Shown here: positions 16,281-24,998 of the stretch, in pieces | Layout of the letters: each line of letters begins with the position of its first letter | Numbering within the stretch: position 1 is the first letter of the stretch | DNA from: an uncultured Oscillospiraceae bacterium | GTDB taxonomy: Bacteria > Bacillota > Clostridia > Oscillospirales > Oscillospiraceae | Reading direction: 5' to 3' | Length of the DNA: 38,558 nt | Assembly (NCBI GenBank): GCA_934572465.1 | Contig: CAKTLG010000015.1 | Span: forward strand, 1-38,558 | The notes under the pieces: generated by a model | Database searches by the model: none | Told to the model about the DNA's origin: nothing | Seen by the model: only the letters and a program-made list of their open reading frames with translations | Program-made: the position numbers and the translations under genes

Positions 16281-17133
16281 CCGTGCCGTAGAAGAACAGC
16301 GCAACAGTCCCGGGGCCTACGTGCGCGCCGGTGACCGGCTCGTAGCAGACCGTCAGGCATTCGCCGGCGAAGCCCTTTTCGCGCAGCAGCGCGAGCACCT
16401 GCTCCGCGCCCGCAGGGTTGTCCGCGTGCGCAATACCGATCGTTTCGCTCTTATCGAGCGCGCGGGTATCGTAGTAATTGGCAAGCTCGGCATAGGCGCG
16501 CTTATTGCCGCGCACCTTGCCGCAGGCGACGATATGTCCCGTCTCGTCGCCGCGCAGGATGGGCTTGACGCCCAGCACCGTGCCGACGAGCGCCGCCGCG
16601 CCGGAAATGCGCCCGCCGCGCTTTAAGTACGCAAGATCGTCCACCGTGAAGAACTGGCACATATGGGGCCGCCGCGTGAGCAGATATTCGCCGACTTCGC
16701 GGCAGGACATTCCCTGCTCCGCCTTCTGCGCGGCCTCAAGCACCATCAGCCCCTCGCCGAGCGAGGCCGCATAGGTGTCGATGGTCATGATCTGCCGCTC
16801 GGGATAGCGGTCCATCAGGTCGACCGCCGCCATCGCCGCGGCCTGCGCCGTGCCGCTGATGCCGCCGGACATACCGACATAGAGCACATCGTCGCCCGCG
16901 CGCATGGCCGCTTCAAAAAAGCGCCCCGCGGTCTCCGGGTTTATCATCGAGGTCTTGACGGCCGCGCCGTCGCGCATGGCGTTGTAAAACTCCGCGCCGT
17001 CGAAGTCCGTATCCTCGGGATAGACCATCTCGCGGCCGTTGACGGTGTAGGAAAAGGGGATGACGGTGATATGGTGCTGCTTGAGCAGCGCGGCGGGCAG
17101 ATTCGCTGAGGTATCGGTAAACAGTCTGAGCAT
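16273..17133 (-). CDS. DegV-family (FakB-like) fatty-acid-binding protein
   Basis: 286-residue DegV protein. Characterised family members (FakB) hold a fatty acid for phosphorylation by FakA. The N-terminus MLRLFTDTSANLP, the KTSMINPE segment near residue 60, GMSGGISGT (about 87-95), LAYLKRGGRISG and the final GAHVGPGTVALFFYG are the conserved parts. No fakA gene is in the window. Start at the ATG preceded by GGGAGGG. It has its own promoter and converges on the EamA gene. Confidence 0.93.
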   Translation of the reverse strand: MLRLFTDTSANLPAALLKQHHITVIPFSYTVNGREMVYPEDTDFDGAEFYNAMRDGAAVKTSMINPETAGRFFEAAMRAGDDVLYVGMSGGISGTAQAAAMAAVDLMDRYPERQIMTIDTYAASLGEGLMVLEAAQKAEQGMSCREVGEYLLTRRPHMCQFFTVDDLAYLKRGGRISGAAALVGTVLGVKPILRGDETGHIVACGKVRGNKRAYAELANYYDTRALDKSETIGIAHADNPAGAEQVLALLREKGFAGECLTVCYEPVTGAHVGPGTVALFFYGTEK

Positions 17134-17166
17134 GGAGATCGCTCCCTCCCAAATAATGCTCGGAAC

Positions 17167-17195
17167 AGTTTATCATGCCCCACCGGCGGATGCAA
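17167..17195 (-). promoter_or_regulatory. Promoter of the DegV gene
   Basis: TTGCAT (17190-17195), a 17-base spacer and TAAACT (17167-17172) with an extended -10 TG, on the minus strand, about 35 bases before the start codon. Confidence 0.55.
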
Positions 17196-17253
17196 GTTCG
17201 TTTCGGATTTTTAACAGTTTATTCACCTTTGTTTACTTGAACATTACATCAGA

Positions 17254-17283
17254 AAGAGCGCCCTCCCGCGGGAGGGCGCTCTT
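17254..17283 (-). terminator. Terminator of the ddl-to-M18 operon
   Basis: A 30-base perfect palindrome giving a 13-base-pair stem (17254-17266 with 17271-17283) and CGCG loop, starting about 20 bases after the aminopeptidase stop codon. The T run is short on the minus strand (CTTTC) and longer on the plus strand (CTTCATTTTT), so it may act both ways. Confidence 0.85.
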
Positions 17284-17302
17284 CATTTTTGCCGAGCTTT
17301 TT

Positions 17303-18697
17303 TTACGCCTGCTCGAAGATGGCCTTCATGCACTTGTAGGTCATATAGCAGTCGAGCTTGGCGACCGTTTCATACGGCGCGTGCATCGACAGCACCGGCA
17401 CGCCCGCGTCGAGCGTATCGATGTTGCGCTGGGCCATGAACTTGGCGACCGTGCCGCCGCCGCCGGCGTCGGTCTTGCCCATCTCGGCCATCTGCCAGAA
17501 AACGCCGTTGTCGTTCATCAGCTTGCGCACCTTGCCGACGACCTCAGCGCTCGCGTCGCTCGCGCCGCCCTTGCCGCCGGCGCCAGTGTACTTGCACAGC
17601 GCCACGCCGTAGTTGACGAACGCGGAGTTGCGCTTGTCGTACACATCCGCAAAGTTCGGGTCGTACGCTGCCGTCACGTCCGCGCTCAGGCAGAAGGAGT
17701 TGGCGAAGCAGTCAGAAAGCGCAACGCCCTGCGTGCGGCACATGTCGCCCATGAACCACTCGAACGCCTGGGAGAGCATACCGGACACGCCCTCGGAGCC
17801 GATCTCCTCCTTGTCGGCGAAGATGCACACGGCGGTCTTCTTGGGGGAAACGGCGTCGAAAATACCCGCGAGCTCGGCATACGCGCAGACGCGGTCGTCG
17901 TGGCCGTAGGACGCGATGAAGCTGCGGTCGAAGCCGATATCGCGCGCATGACCGGCGGGCACGACCTCGAGCTCGGCGGAGATAAAGTCCTCCTCCGTGA
18001 TGCCGTACTGCTCGTTGAGGTACTGGAGAATGCCGAGCTTGAAGCGGTCGGAGCAGTCCTTGTCGGCAAAGGGCCGGCCGCCGATGAGCAGATTCAGGCT
18101 CTCGCTCGGAATGGCCTCGTTGAGCGGCTTTTTGCCCTGCTCGCGGCCAAGGTGCGGCAGCAGATCGTTGATGATGAACTGCGGGTCGCCCTCTTTCCCG
18201 CCGATATGCACGGCGACGCTCGTACCGTCGCGCAGCACGACCACACCGTGCAGCTCAAGGGGGATCGTGACCCACTGGTACTTGCGGATGCCGCCGTAGT
18301 GGTGGGTCTTGAAGTAGGCCATCTCGGCCTCCTCGTAGAGCGGACGGGGCTTGAGGTCAAGGCGCGGGGAGTCGGTATGCGCCGCGCCGATGTTTGCGCC
18401 GTGGCTCAGGTCTTCGCTGCCGATGACGGCGAGCATGATGCCCTTGCCGCGGTTGTTGAAGTAGACCTTGTCGCCGGCGCTCAGCTTCATGCCCGCTTCA
18501 TAGGGCTTGAAGCCCTTCTTCTCCGCCAGCTCAATGCAGTACTCCACGCAGAGGCGCTCCGTCTTGCCGTTGTCAAGGAACCTCTTGTAGTCCTCGCAGT
18601 AGGCCTCCATTGCCTTTTCGTCCTCGGCGCTCAGGCGGTCGTAGCCGTTGCCCGGGGCGTAGAGCAGCTTTTCGGCCAGCTTGTTCTTCTCACTCAT
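17303..18697 (-). CDS. M18-family aminopeptidase (aspartyl aminopeptidase type)
   Basis: Zinc-dependent cytoplasmic aminopeptidase of 464 residues that removes N-terminal, often acidic, residues from peptides. Metal and catalytic motifs are visible: AHTDSPRLDLKP (H107, D109), HYGG, a DDRV segment, ADKEEIGSEG with the catalytic glutamate pair, and SMHAPYE near the C-terminus with the last metal histidine. The ATG has GGAGG upstream. Its first eight bases overlap the end of the TsaC-CoaE fusion gene, so translation is probably coupled. It is the last gene of a nine-gene operon and is followed by a strong hairpin. Confidence 0.95.
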   Translation of the reverse strand: MSEKNKLAEKLLYAPGNGYDRLSAEDEKAMEAYCEDYKRFLDNGKTERLCVEYCIELAEKKGFKPYEAGMKLSAGDKVYFNNRGKGIMLAVIGSEDLSHGANIGAAHTDSPRLDLKPRPLYEEAEMAYFKTHHYGGIRKYQWVTIPLELHGVVVLRDGTSVAVHIGGKEGDPQFIINDLLPHLGREQGKKPLNEAIPSESLNLLIGGRPFADKDCSDRFKLGILQYLNEQYGITEEDFISAELEVVPAGHARDIGFDRSFIASYGHDDRVCAYAELAGIFDAVSPKKTAVCIFADKEEIGSEGVSGMLSQAFEWFMGDMCRTQGVALSDCFANSFCLSADVTAAYDPNFADVYDKRNSAFVNYGVALCKYTGAGGKGGASDASAEVVGKVRKLMNDNGVFWQMAEMGKTDAGGGGTVAKFMAQRNIDTLDAGVPVLSMHAPYETVAKLDCYMTYKCMKAIFEQA

Positions 18698-20345
18698 GGT
18701 TCGTTTCCTCCTTCAGATTTTGGATGATCTCGTTGATAAGCTTCTCCGCCGCACCGGCCGCATCTTCAGCCGTGGGCAGATCGTTCACAAATTCATAGCC
18801 GCAGCGCGCGCGGAAATACTCCGCGTCCTGCTGTGCGGCAATGCGCGCTCTGGCATACTCCTCGGTGATGCCGTCGCGCGTCATGATGCGCTTCACGCGC
18901 ACCTCCTCGGGCGCCGTCACGGCGACGGTCGCGTCGCACAGCGCGCCAAGGCCGCTCTCGATGAGCCGGATGGCGTCAAGGCCAATGATCTTTGCATCCG
19001 TTTCCGCCATGCGCCGCGCAAGCGCGCGCGGGACGCGCCGGTGCACGATGGCGTTGAGTGCTGCGAGCCGTTCTCTGTCCTTAAAGACGATCAGGCCGAT
19101 GGCGTGAACGTCCACGCCGCCGTCGGCGCGGAAAATCGTATCGCCGAAGGTCTCGCGCAGCGCGCTTCGCAGCGGCTCGTCGTCTCTCAGCATCTCGTGA
19201 TACACCGCGTCGCAGTCGAGCACGCAGGCTCCCTTTTTTTCCAGCGCGCGAAGTAAGCTCGTCTTCCCCGCGCCCGTGCCGCCGGTGATGCCGATGACGC
19301 GTCTGCCGTCGTCGGCGTTTTCCACATGGAAGCCCGCGGCCTTTTTCAGCCGGTTGCCGACGGCAAGGCCGAGGCCCGCGCTGTCGGGGCACTGGGCCCA
19401 GATCTCGGTCACATCCGTTGCGTCGAACGTGCGCAGCGCGTCAAAGACATGCTGCGCCTGCGCGCGCTTATCGCCGCTCGCGCCGAGCGGGTGGACGATA
19501 TGCCCGTCGAAAAGCGGCGCGAACTCGTCAAAGCAGATAATGCCGGAGCGCTCGCCCATGTGCGTCAAAAGATAGCGCGCGCTCGCCTTCGCCCCGCCGG
19601 TCACGACCGTGACGGGGGCCTTTGGCGCGTAGTGACGGTATTTCATGCCCGGGGCGCGCGGCTTTTCGCCGTCTGCCATCTTCTGCGTCACGGCCTTGTC
19701 GACCGTCACCTCGCCCAGCGCGTCAACAAGGCTCTCGAGCGGCAGTCCGCCGGGCCGCAGCAGCTGCGGCGGCATGACCGTGAGGTCGATGATCGTCGAC
19801 TCCACGCCCACCTGACAGGGCCCGCCGTCCACGATGCCGTCGATCCTGCCCCACATATCCTCGCGCACATGCTCCGCCGTCGTGCAGCTCGGGCGGCCGG
19901 ACGTGTTCGCGCTCGGCGCGGCGACCGGCACGCCGGACGCTTCGATGATGGCGCGCGTGACCGCGTGGTCGGGACATCTCATGCCGACGGTCTCAAGCCC
20001 GCCGGTCGTGCGCAGCGGCACGCAGGGCTTTTTCTTCAGGATCATCGTCAGCGGGCCGGGCCAGAAGCGCTCGGCCAGCCTGTAGGCCGCGTCCGGCACA
20101 TCCTCGCAGTAGCGCGTAAGCCAGCCTGCGTCCGGAATGTGCAGGATGAGCGGGTTGTCCTGCGGGCGGCCCTTGGCCTCGAAAATGTGCAGCACGGCCG
20201 TCTCGTCGAGGCCGTTCGCGCCGAGCCCGTAGACCGTCTCGGTCGGGATGGCCAGAAGCCCCCCGCGGCGCAGGATGTCCGCCGCCTGCGCGACCGCCGC
20301 GCGCTCGCGCGCGGGGTCGGATATCTGAAAATACTGGGTGTTCAA
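18690..20345 (-). CDS. Fusion of threonylcarbamoyl-AMP synthase (TsaC/Sua5) and dephospho-CoA kinase (CoaE)
   Basis: 551 residues in one open frame. Residues 1-345 form a full Sua5-type protein: TETVYGLG (35-42), KGRPQDNPL (58-66), SANTSG (145-150) and the linker APGMKYRHYAP (231-241) before the C-terminal Sua5 domain. It makes threonylcarbamoyl-AMP for tRNA t6A37. Residues 347-551 are a CoaE kinase, the last step of coenzyme A synthesis: VIGITGGTGAGKTS (350-363) with the P-loop, LDCDAVYHEML, and the LDAIRLIESGL segment. No in-frame ATG or Shine-Dalgarno sequence lies at the junction. The start is TTG at 20345 with GGGAGG nine bases upstream. It follows the DUF2500 gene after 15 bases and overlaps the M18 gene by eight. 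Confidence 0.92.
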   Translation of the reverse strand: MNTQYFQISDPARERAAVAQAADILRRGGLLAIPTETVYGLGANGLDETAVLHIFEAKGRPQDNPLILHIPDAGWLTRYCEDVPDAAYRLAERFWPGPLTMILKKKPCVPLRTTGGLETVGMRCPDHAVTRAIIEASGVPVAAPSANTSGRPSCTTAEHVREDMWGRIDGIVDGGPCQVGVESTIIDLTVMPPQLLRPGGLPLESLVDALGEVTVDKAVTQKMADGEKPRAPGMKYRHYAPKAPVTVVTGGAKASARYLLTHMGERSGIICFDEFAPLFDGHIVHPLGASGDKRAQAQHVFDALRTFDATDVTEIWAQCPDSAGLGLAVGNRLKKAAGFHVENADDGRRVIGITGGTGAGKTSLLRALEKKGACVLDCDAVYHEMLRDDEPLRSALRETFGDTIFRADGGVDVHAIGLIVFKDRERLAALNAIVHRRVPRALARRMAETDAKIIGLDAIRLIESGLGALCDATVAVTAPEEVRVKRIMTRDGITEEYARARIAAQQDAEYFRARCGYEFVNDLPTAEDAAGAAEKLINEIIQNLKEETNHE

Positions 20346-20360
20346 AGGAAACTGCCTCCC

Positions 20361-20720
20361 CTATTCCCGTTCAAAGCCGAGATAGCGCGCGCCCTGATAC
20401 CTCAGCGTGCCGCACTCTCCCTCGGCGAGTCTGCCGTACTCGTCGTCAGAGACGGAGAATTCCATCTGCTCCCCGTCCTCTGTCTCAAAAGCCGCATGGA
20501 AATGCACTGTGGTAAATTCTCCCTTGCTCGTTTTGCGCCTGCATACCTCTGCGCGGCGACCGGCAAGTCTGGCCGGAACGCTCCGGCGCGGCTTGAGCCG
20601 GTCCTTCGCCCACCGTCCGGCAAGCGTTCCGAACGCCGCGGCAAACACCGCAAGGCAGAAAAAGCCGAGCAGGCGGTCGATCCCGCCGAAGCGCAGCAGA
20701 AAATGCTCCAGCCCGTTCAC
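20361..20720 (-). CDS. DUF2500-like membrane-anchored protein
   Basis: About 119 residues of unknown function. One hydrophobic helix (LLGFFCLAVFAAAFGTL, about residues 16-32) is followed by a small domain with VPARLAGRRAEV, TVHFHAAFETEDG, EFSVSDDEYGRLAEG and GTLRYQGARYLGFERE, the pattern of DUF2500 (YhhM-like) proteins. The start is a choice: GGAGG at 20728-20732 is one base from an ATG (20726) but seven from a GTG (20720), so the GTG is preferred. It lies between prfA and the TsaC-CoaE gene in the operon. No function can be inferred from this context alone. Confidence 0.8.
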   Translation of the reverse strand: MNGLEHFLLRFGGIDRLLGFFCLAVFAAAFGTLAGRWAKDRLKPRRSVPARLAGRRAEVCRRKTSKGEFTTVHFHAAFETEDGEQMEFSVSDDEYGRLAEGECGTLRYQGARYLGFERE

Positions 20721-20751
20721 GTCCATTCCTCCGTCCCGTCCGCCTTCCGGC

Positions 20752-21822
20752 TCAGCCCTCGGTGCTCTCGCGCAGCTTCTCCGCCTGCTCCTGCATCGTC
20801 AGCGCATCGATGATGGGGTCCAGATCGCCGTTGATAACGGCGTCGATGTTGAAATTCTTTGTGTCGCCCGTCAGGCGGTGATCCGTCACGCGGTTCTGCG
20901 GGAAGTTATAGGTGCGGATGCGCTCGTTGCGCATCCCCGTGCCCACCTGCGCGCGGCGCTCGCTCGTGATCGCGCCCTCTACGCGCTCACGTTCGGCCTC
21001 GTAGAGCTTGCTCGCGAGCATCGCCATGCACTTGGCGCGGTTCTGGAGCTGGGAGCGCTCCTCCTGACAGGAAACGACGATGCCCGTCGGCCTGTGGATC
21101 AGGCGCACGGCCGAGCTCGTCTTGTTGACGTGCTGGCCGCCCGCGCCGCTCGCGCGATAGACCTGCATCTCGATGTCCTCAGGGCGCAGGTCGACGTCGA
21201 CCTCCTCCATCTCCGGCAGCACCGCGACCGTCGCGGTCGAGGTGTGGACGCGCCCGCCGGACTCCGTTTCCGGCACGCGCTGGACGCGGTGGACGCCGGA
21301 CTCGAACTTGAATCTTGAGTACGCGCCCTCGCCGCTTATGATGAAGTCCGCTTCTTTCACGCCGCCAAGCTCCGTGTCGTTGTAGTTCAAAAGCTCCACG
21401 CGGTACCCGCGCTTTTCCGCGTACATCGCGTACATACGGTAAAGGTCGGCGGCAAAGAGCGCGCTCTCCTCCCCGCCGACGCCGCCGCGGATCTCGACGA
21501 TGACATTTTTGTCGTCGTTCGGGTCGCGCGGCAGCAGCAGCACGCGCAGCTCGTCGAAAAGCCGCTCCTTCTCCGCCTTGGCGGCGGAAAGCTCCTCCTG
21601 CGCCATATCGCGCAGCTCGGGATCGTTCGTCAGCTCGAGCGCCTGCGCGATATCGTCCTCGCACTTTAAGTACGCGCGGTAGGCCGCGACCACGGCGGAG
21701 AGCTCCTTCTGCTCGCGCGTGAGCGCGCGCAGCCTTTTCGGGTCGGCGTAGATCTCCGGCACCTCCAGAAGCTCGCCGATCTCGTCATAGCGGCGCGCGA
21801 GCTGCTTCAGCTTCTCCCACAT
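20752..21822 (-). CDS. prfA: Peptide chain release factor 1
   Basis: Class I release factor for UAA and UAG, 356 residues. The stop-codon reading tripeptide PET is at 184-186 in the RVPETESGGRVHTS segment (the RF1 PxT form), and the catalytic GGQ is at 228-230 (SGAGGQHVNKTSSAVR). The ATG shares its A with the stop codon of the flavodoxin gene (TGATG), indicating translational coupling. The methyltransferase gene prmC, which often sits next to prfA, is not in this operon. Confidence 0.98.
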   Translation of the reverse strand: MWEKLKQLARRYDEIGELLEVPEIYADPKRLRALTREQKELSAVVAAYRAYLKCEDDIAQALELTNDPELRDMAQEELSAAKAEKERLFDELRVLLLPRDPNDDKNVIVEIRGGVGGEESALFAADLYRMYAMYAEKRGYRVELLNYNDTELGGVKEADFIISGEGAYSRFKFESGVHRVQRVPETESGGRVHTSTATVAVLPEMEEVDVDLRPEDIEMQVYRASGAGGQHVNKTSSAVRLIHRPTGIVVSCQEERSQLQNRAKCMAMLASKLYEAERERVEGAITSERRAQVGTGMRNERIRTYNFPQNRVTDHRLTGDTKNFNIDAVINGDLDPIIDALTMQEQAEKLRESTEG

Positions 21823-22319
21823 CAGGCCTTATCCTCCGCAATGAAGTCCGAGCAGGTCTTGATGAACTGGTCGCGCCAGAAGTGGTAGCCCGCCGAGCCC
21901 GGGCGCAGCGAAACGTCCGCCACGTGCGGCGTCTGCAGGTAAAGATCCATCTGGCGGTAAACGTCCTTGTAAAGCTCCTCGCTCTTGTGCGTGATAACGT
22001 AGGCCACGTGCTGCATCTCAAAGCCGCGGCGCTTCAAAAGCCCGCGGATCACGCTCGAGCAGCGCCCCGCCCACACGGGCGTGCCGAGAATGACGAGCTG
22101 ATAATCCGACAGCGGGCGCGCGCACTGCGGGCGCGAAACGGGGCGCGTGCGCTTGTGCATGGCATCGAAGCCGCTGCGCAGAAAGCCCAGCGCGCCGCTG
22201 CGATCCACCTTGTCGTGGATCTCCAGACACTCGCAGCCGAGCGCTGCGGCGATCTCCTCCATCGCCTGCTTCGTGTTTCCCGTGCGGGAATAGTAAATGC
22301 AAACCACCTTATCGTTCAT
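21822..22319 (-). CDS. Flavodoxin-like protein
   Basis: 165-residue flavodoxin-fold protein expected to bind FMN. The phosphate loop is YYSRTGNTK (9-17), and LVILGTPVWAGRCSS (about 74-88) matches the second flavin-binding loop. It may be an electron carrier or an FMN-dependent reductase; the partner is unknown. The start overlaps the DUF218 gene by ATGA, with GGAGG six to seven bases upstream. The C-terminal part (GYHFWRDQFIKTCSDFI) is not diagnostic. Confidence 0.85.
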   Translation of the reverse strand: MNDKVVCIYYSRTGNTKQAMEEIAAALGCECLEIHDKVDRSGALGFLRSGFDAMHKRTRPVSRPQCARPLSDYQLVILGTPVWAGRCSSVIRGLLKRRGFEMQHVAYVITHKSEELYKDVYRQMDLYLQTPHVADVSLRPGSAGYHFWRDQFIKTCSDFIAEDKA

Positions 22320-23080
22320 GCCTGACCTCCGTTCAGCAGGAGCCAGCCCGTGGCAAAGGCCTCCCGCACATAGTAGTTGAGCTGCAAGCCGTCGTAATAG
22401 GCGCTGCGCGGCAGCGTTGCCGCCACGCCGCAGGCCCACGGCACACCGGCGATCCGTCCGGCGCGGTAAATGTGATAATCGTTCGTCACGAAGGCGAACG
22501 TTTCCGTTGTGTCGATGCCGTTTTCCGCCATGACCGCATAGCTGAAGTCGAAATTCTCCCGCGTGCTGGCGGAGCGGTCCTCGCGGTAGATGCGGCCCTC
22601 GTCCACGCCGTGAGCGATGAGCCAGCCGGCCATGCAGTCCGCCTCGGAGATATCCTCCCCGGGGCCCTGCCCGCCCGAGCAGATGATGGGAATGTCCGGC
22701 TTGTCCGCGATAAAGTCGAGCGCCGCCCGCAATCTTGACGAGAGCATCAGCGACGGCTCCGTGCCGTTCACGCCCGCGCCGAGGATGATGACGCACTGCG
22801 CGTCCTCCGCCCCCGGATCGGTGTGCGCGCCGCCGATAACGAGCGCTTCAAGCCATGCAAAGGCGAAAAGCCCAAGGCACACGAGCGCGAGCAGAGCGCG
22901 CAGCGTCCACCTTGCCCACGGCCTGCCGCGCATCCGATCCAGCGCCGCAAAGGCGATCAGAAGCGCCGCCATGCACCAGAACAGCAGCCCCGCAAAGCGC
23001 ACGCCCGGGATGCCGCGGCAGACCGTGCCGAGCACGGCGCACACGGCGGCGAGCGTCCAGAGTACCTTCTGCCGTTTCAT
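22316..23080 (-). CDS. YdcF/DUF218-family membrane protein
   Basis: 254 residues: an N-terminal membrane part with about three hydrophobic helices (residues 5-75), then a DUF218 domain outside or inside the membrane. The domain shows VIILGAGVNG, LSSRLRAALDFI, ICSGGQGPGEDISEA, the SASTRENF segment and FVTNDYHIYRA, the conserved set. Related proteins (YdcF, SanA, ElyC) are linked to envelope integrity, which fits its place downstream of ddl and murF, but no reaction is established. Start at the ATG at 23080 with AAGGAG nine bases upstream. Confidence 0.88.
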   Translation of the reverse strand: MKRQKVLWTLAAVCAVLGTVCRGIPGVRFAGLLFWCMAALLIAFAALDRMRGRPWARWTLRALLALVCLGLFAFAWLEALVIGGAHTDPGAEDAQCVIILGAGVNGTEPSLMLSSRLRAALDFIADKPDIPIICSGGQGPGEDISEADCMAGWLIAHGVDEGRIYREDRSASTRENFDFSYAVMAENGIDTTETFAFVTNDYHIYRAGRIAGVPWACGVAATLPRSAYYDGLQLNYYVREAFATGWLLLNGGQA

Positions 23081-23096
23081 CGCGTTTTTCTCCTTC

Positions 23097-24998
23097 TCAT
23101 TCGCCCGCCTGCTCGGCAAGCGTCTCCCACTTTTCCATCAGCGCGCCGAGCGCCTCCCCGGCGGCCTCCTTTTCTTTGTAAAGCGCGCTGTAGCGCTCAT
23201 AGTCGCTGCCGGCGGCCTCGAGCGCCGCCTCCAGCTCCGCGATGCGCGATTCCTGCGCGGCGATCTCCTTTTCGCAGATCGTGAGCTGCCGCCGCGCCTG
23301 CTGCGCGCCGCGGTTGGGGCGCGGCTTTTCCGCGGCAGGCTTTTCCCTGGCGGCTTTCGGCGCGTGGTCAGCTTTGTTCTGCGCTTCCAGCGCCTTGACC
23401 TGCCGGTAGCGGGCAAAGCCCATCGGATAGTCCGTGATGACGCCGTTTTCAAGCTCCCACACGCGGGTAGCGAAGCGGTTGATGAAGTAGCGGTCGTGGC
23501 TGACGAACAGGAGCGTCCCGTCGTAGCTCTCCACCGCCTCCTCGATCCACTCGCGGGACGCGATGTCGAGATGGTTCGTCGGCTCGTCGAGGATGAGGAG
23601 GTTCACCTCCTCGTCCATCAGGATACAGAGCTTGAGCCGCGACAGCTCGCCGCCCGACAGCACGCTGACGCTCTTGAACACGTCCTCGCCCGTAAAGTGG
23701 AACGCGGCGAGACGGTCGCGCGCGCTCTGCGGCGTGATATTGCGCTTCGACCAGAGCATCGTGTCGACCAGATCGCGCTCCGGCACGTCGAACGTGACGA
23801 TCTGCGGCAGATACGCCGTCTTCACCGCGGGGCCGAACTTGATGCGGCCCTCGTCGGGATATTCCTCCTCCATCAGCAGCTTGATGAGCGTCGACTTGCC
23901 CGTGCCGTTGTCGCCGATGAGCGCGATGCGCTCGCCGCCGCGCACCTGCAGATCGACATCGTGAAAGAGCACGCGCCCGTCAAAGCTCTTGCCGAGCTTT
24001 TTGAGCGAGAACACCTCGTCGCCGTAAAATTCCTGCGACTTGAACTGCGCGCTCATGGCGCGCTCCTTGGTGGGCTTGTCCGTCGTGCGCATCCGCTCGA
24101 TGCGTTTTTCCATCGACAGCGCGCGGCGGTACGTCTTATCCATGCCCTTGAAGGCGAACATGCGCAGCTGCTCGGCGCTCTTTTCGAGCTGGGCGATCTT
24201 GGCCTGCTCTTTTTCGTATTGCCGCATTTTCTCCAGATAGCGGCGCTCCTTCTCCACAGCATAGAAGCTGTAGTTGCCGCTGTAGAACTCGGCTCTGCCG
24301 TCGAGCACCTCGATAACGCGCGTGATGGTGCGGTCCAGAAAGTAGCGGTCGTGCGAGATCACGACGACCGTGCCCTTGAAGCCGGAGAGGTACTGCTCCA
24401 GCCATTCGATGGCGTGCAGATCCAGATGATTCGTCGGCTCGTCGAGCAGTAAGATGTCCGTATCCTCCAGAATGAGGCGGCCGAGGTTCACGCGCGTCTT
24501 TTCCCCGCCCGAGAGCGTGTCGAACAGGCGCTCGCGCATCTCCGGCGGGATGGATAGGCCGTTTGCGACCTTGTTCACGGGCGTTTCCGTATCGTAGCCG
24601 CCAAGGCCCTCGAACTTGGCCGAGAGCTCGCCGTAGCGGCGCAGCGTCTCCTCGCTCTCGTCGCCGCGCGCCATCTGCTGGGAGAGGGCGTTCATCTCGT
24701 CCTCAAGCTTCTGCATCCGCGCAAACGCGCTTTTGAGCACATCGTCGACCGTATAGCCCTCGGGGTAGACGGGGATCTGCGAGATGAGGCCGAGCCTGCG
24801 GCCCGAGGCGATGCTCACCTCGCCCGCGTCGTAATCGAGCTCGCCGGTCAGGATGCGGAAAAGCGTCGTCTTGCCCGCGCCGTTTTTGCCGAGCAGGCCC
24901 ACACGCTCGCCGGTGTCGACCTGAAAGGTCAGCCCGTTGAGTATTTTCTTTTCAAGGTCAAAGGACTTCACAAGTCCCGTAACGCTAATGTCGATCAT
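23097..24998 (-). CDS. ABC-F family ATPase (Uup/YdiF-like)
   Basis: Cytoplasmic protein of 633 residues with two ABC ATPase domains and no membrane segments. The first Walker A is GKNGAGKT (37-44), the second GDNGTGKST; each domain has LSGGE and LLLDEPTNHLD/LILDEPTNHLD. A charged linker of about 80 residues joins them, and a C-terminal coiled coil (after an AAREKPAAEKPRPN stretch) resembles Uup and YdiF. ABC-F proteins act on the ribosome; some give antibiotic protection, but this housekeeping context and the YdiF-like form do not suggest a resistance factor. It overlaps murF by four bases (ATGA). Confidence 0.93.
   Translation of the reverse strand: MIDISVTGLVKSFDLEKKILNGLTFQVDTGERVGLLGKNGAGKTTLFRILTGELDYDAGEVSIASGRRLGLISQIPVYPEGYTVDDVLKSAFARMQKLEDEMNALSQQMARGDESEETLRRYGELSAKFEGLGGYDTETPVNKVANGLSIPPEMRERLFDTLSGGEKTRVNLGRLILEDTDILLLDEPTNHLDLHAIEWLEQYLSGFKGTVVVISHDRYFLDRTITRVIEVLDGRAEFYSGNYSFYAVEKERRYLEKMRQYEKEQAKIAQLEKSAEQLRMFAFKGMDKTYRRALSMEKRIERMRTTDKPTKERAMSAQFKSQEFYGDEVFSLKKLGKSFDGRVLFHDVDLQVRGGERIALIGDNGTGKSTLIKLLMEEEYPDEGRIKFGPAVKTAYLPQIVTFDVPERDLVDTMLWSKRNITPQSARDRLAAFHFTGEDVFKSVSVLSGGELSRLKLCILMDEEVNLLILDEPTNHLDIASREWIEEAVESYDGTLLFVSHDRYFINRFATRVWELENGVITDYPMGFARYRQVKALEAQNKADHAPKAAREKPAAEKPRPNRGAQQARRQLTICEKEIAAQESRIAELEAALEAAGSDYERYSALYKEKEAAGEALGALMEKWETLAEQAGE

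Noticed and set aside
17254..17283. 30-base perfect palindrome as a mobile-element end or recombination site
   Set aside because: It lies just after the last gene of a long operon with T-rich flanks, so a terminator explains it. No transposase or second copy was seen.
23097..24998. ABC-F protein as an antibiotic resistance factor
   Set aside because: The C-terminal coiled coil and the domain pattern resemble Uup/YdiF, and the gene is embedded in a housekeeping operon without resistance neighbours or a resistance-type leader.
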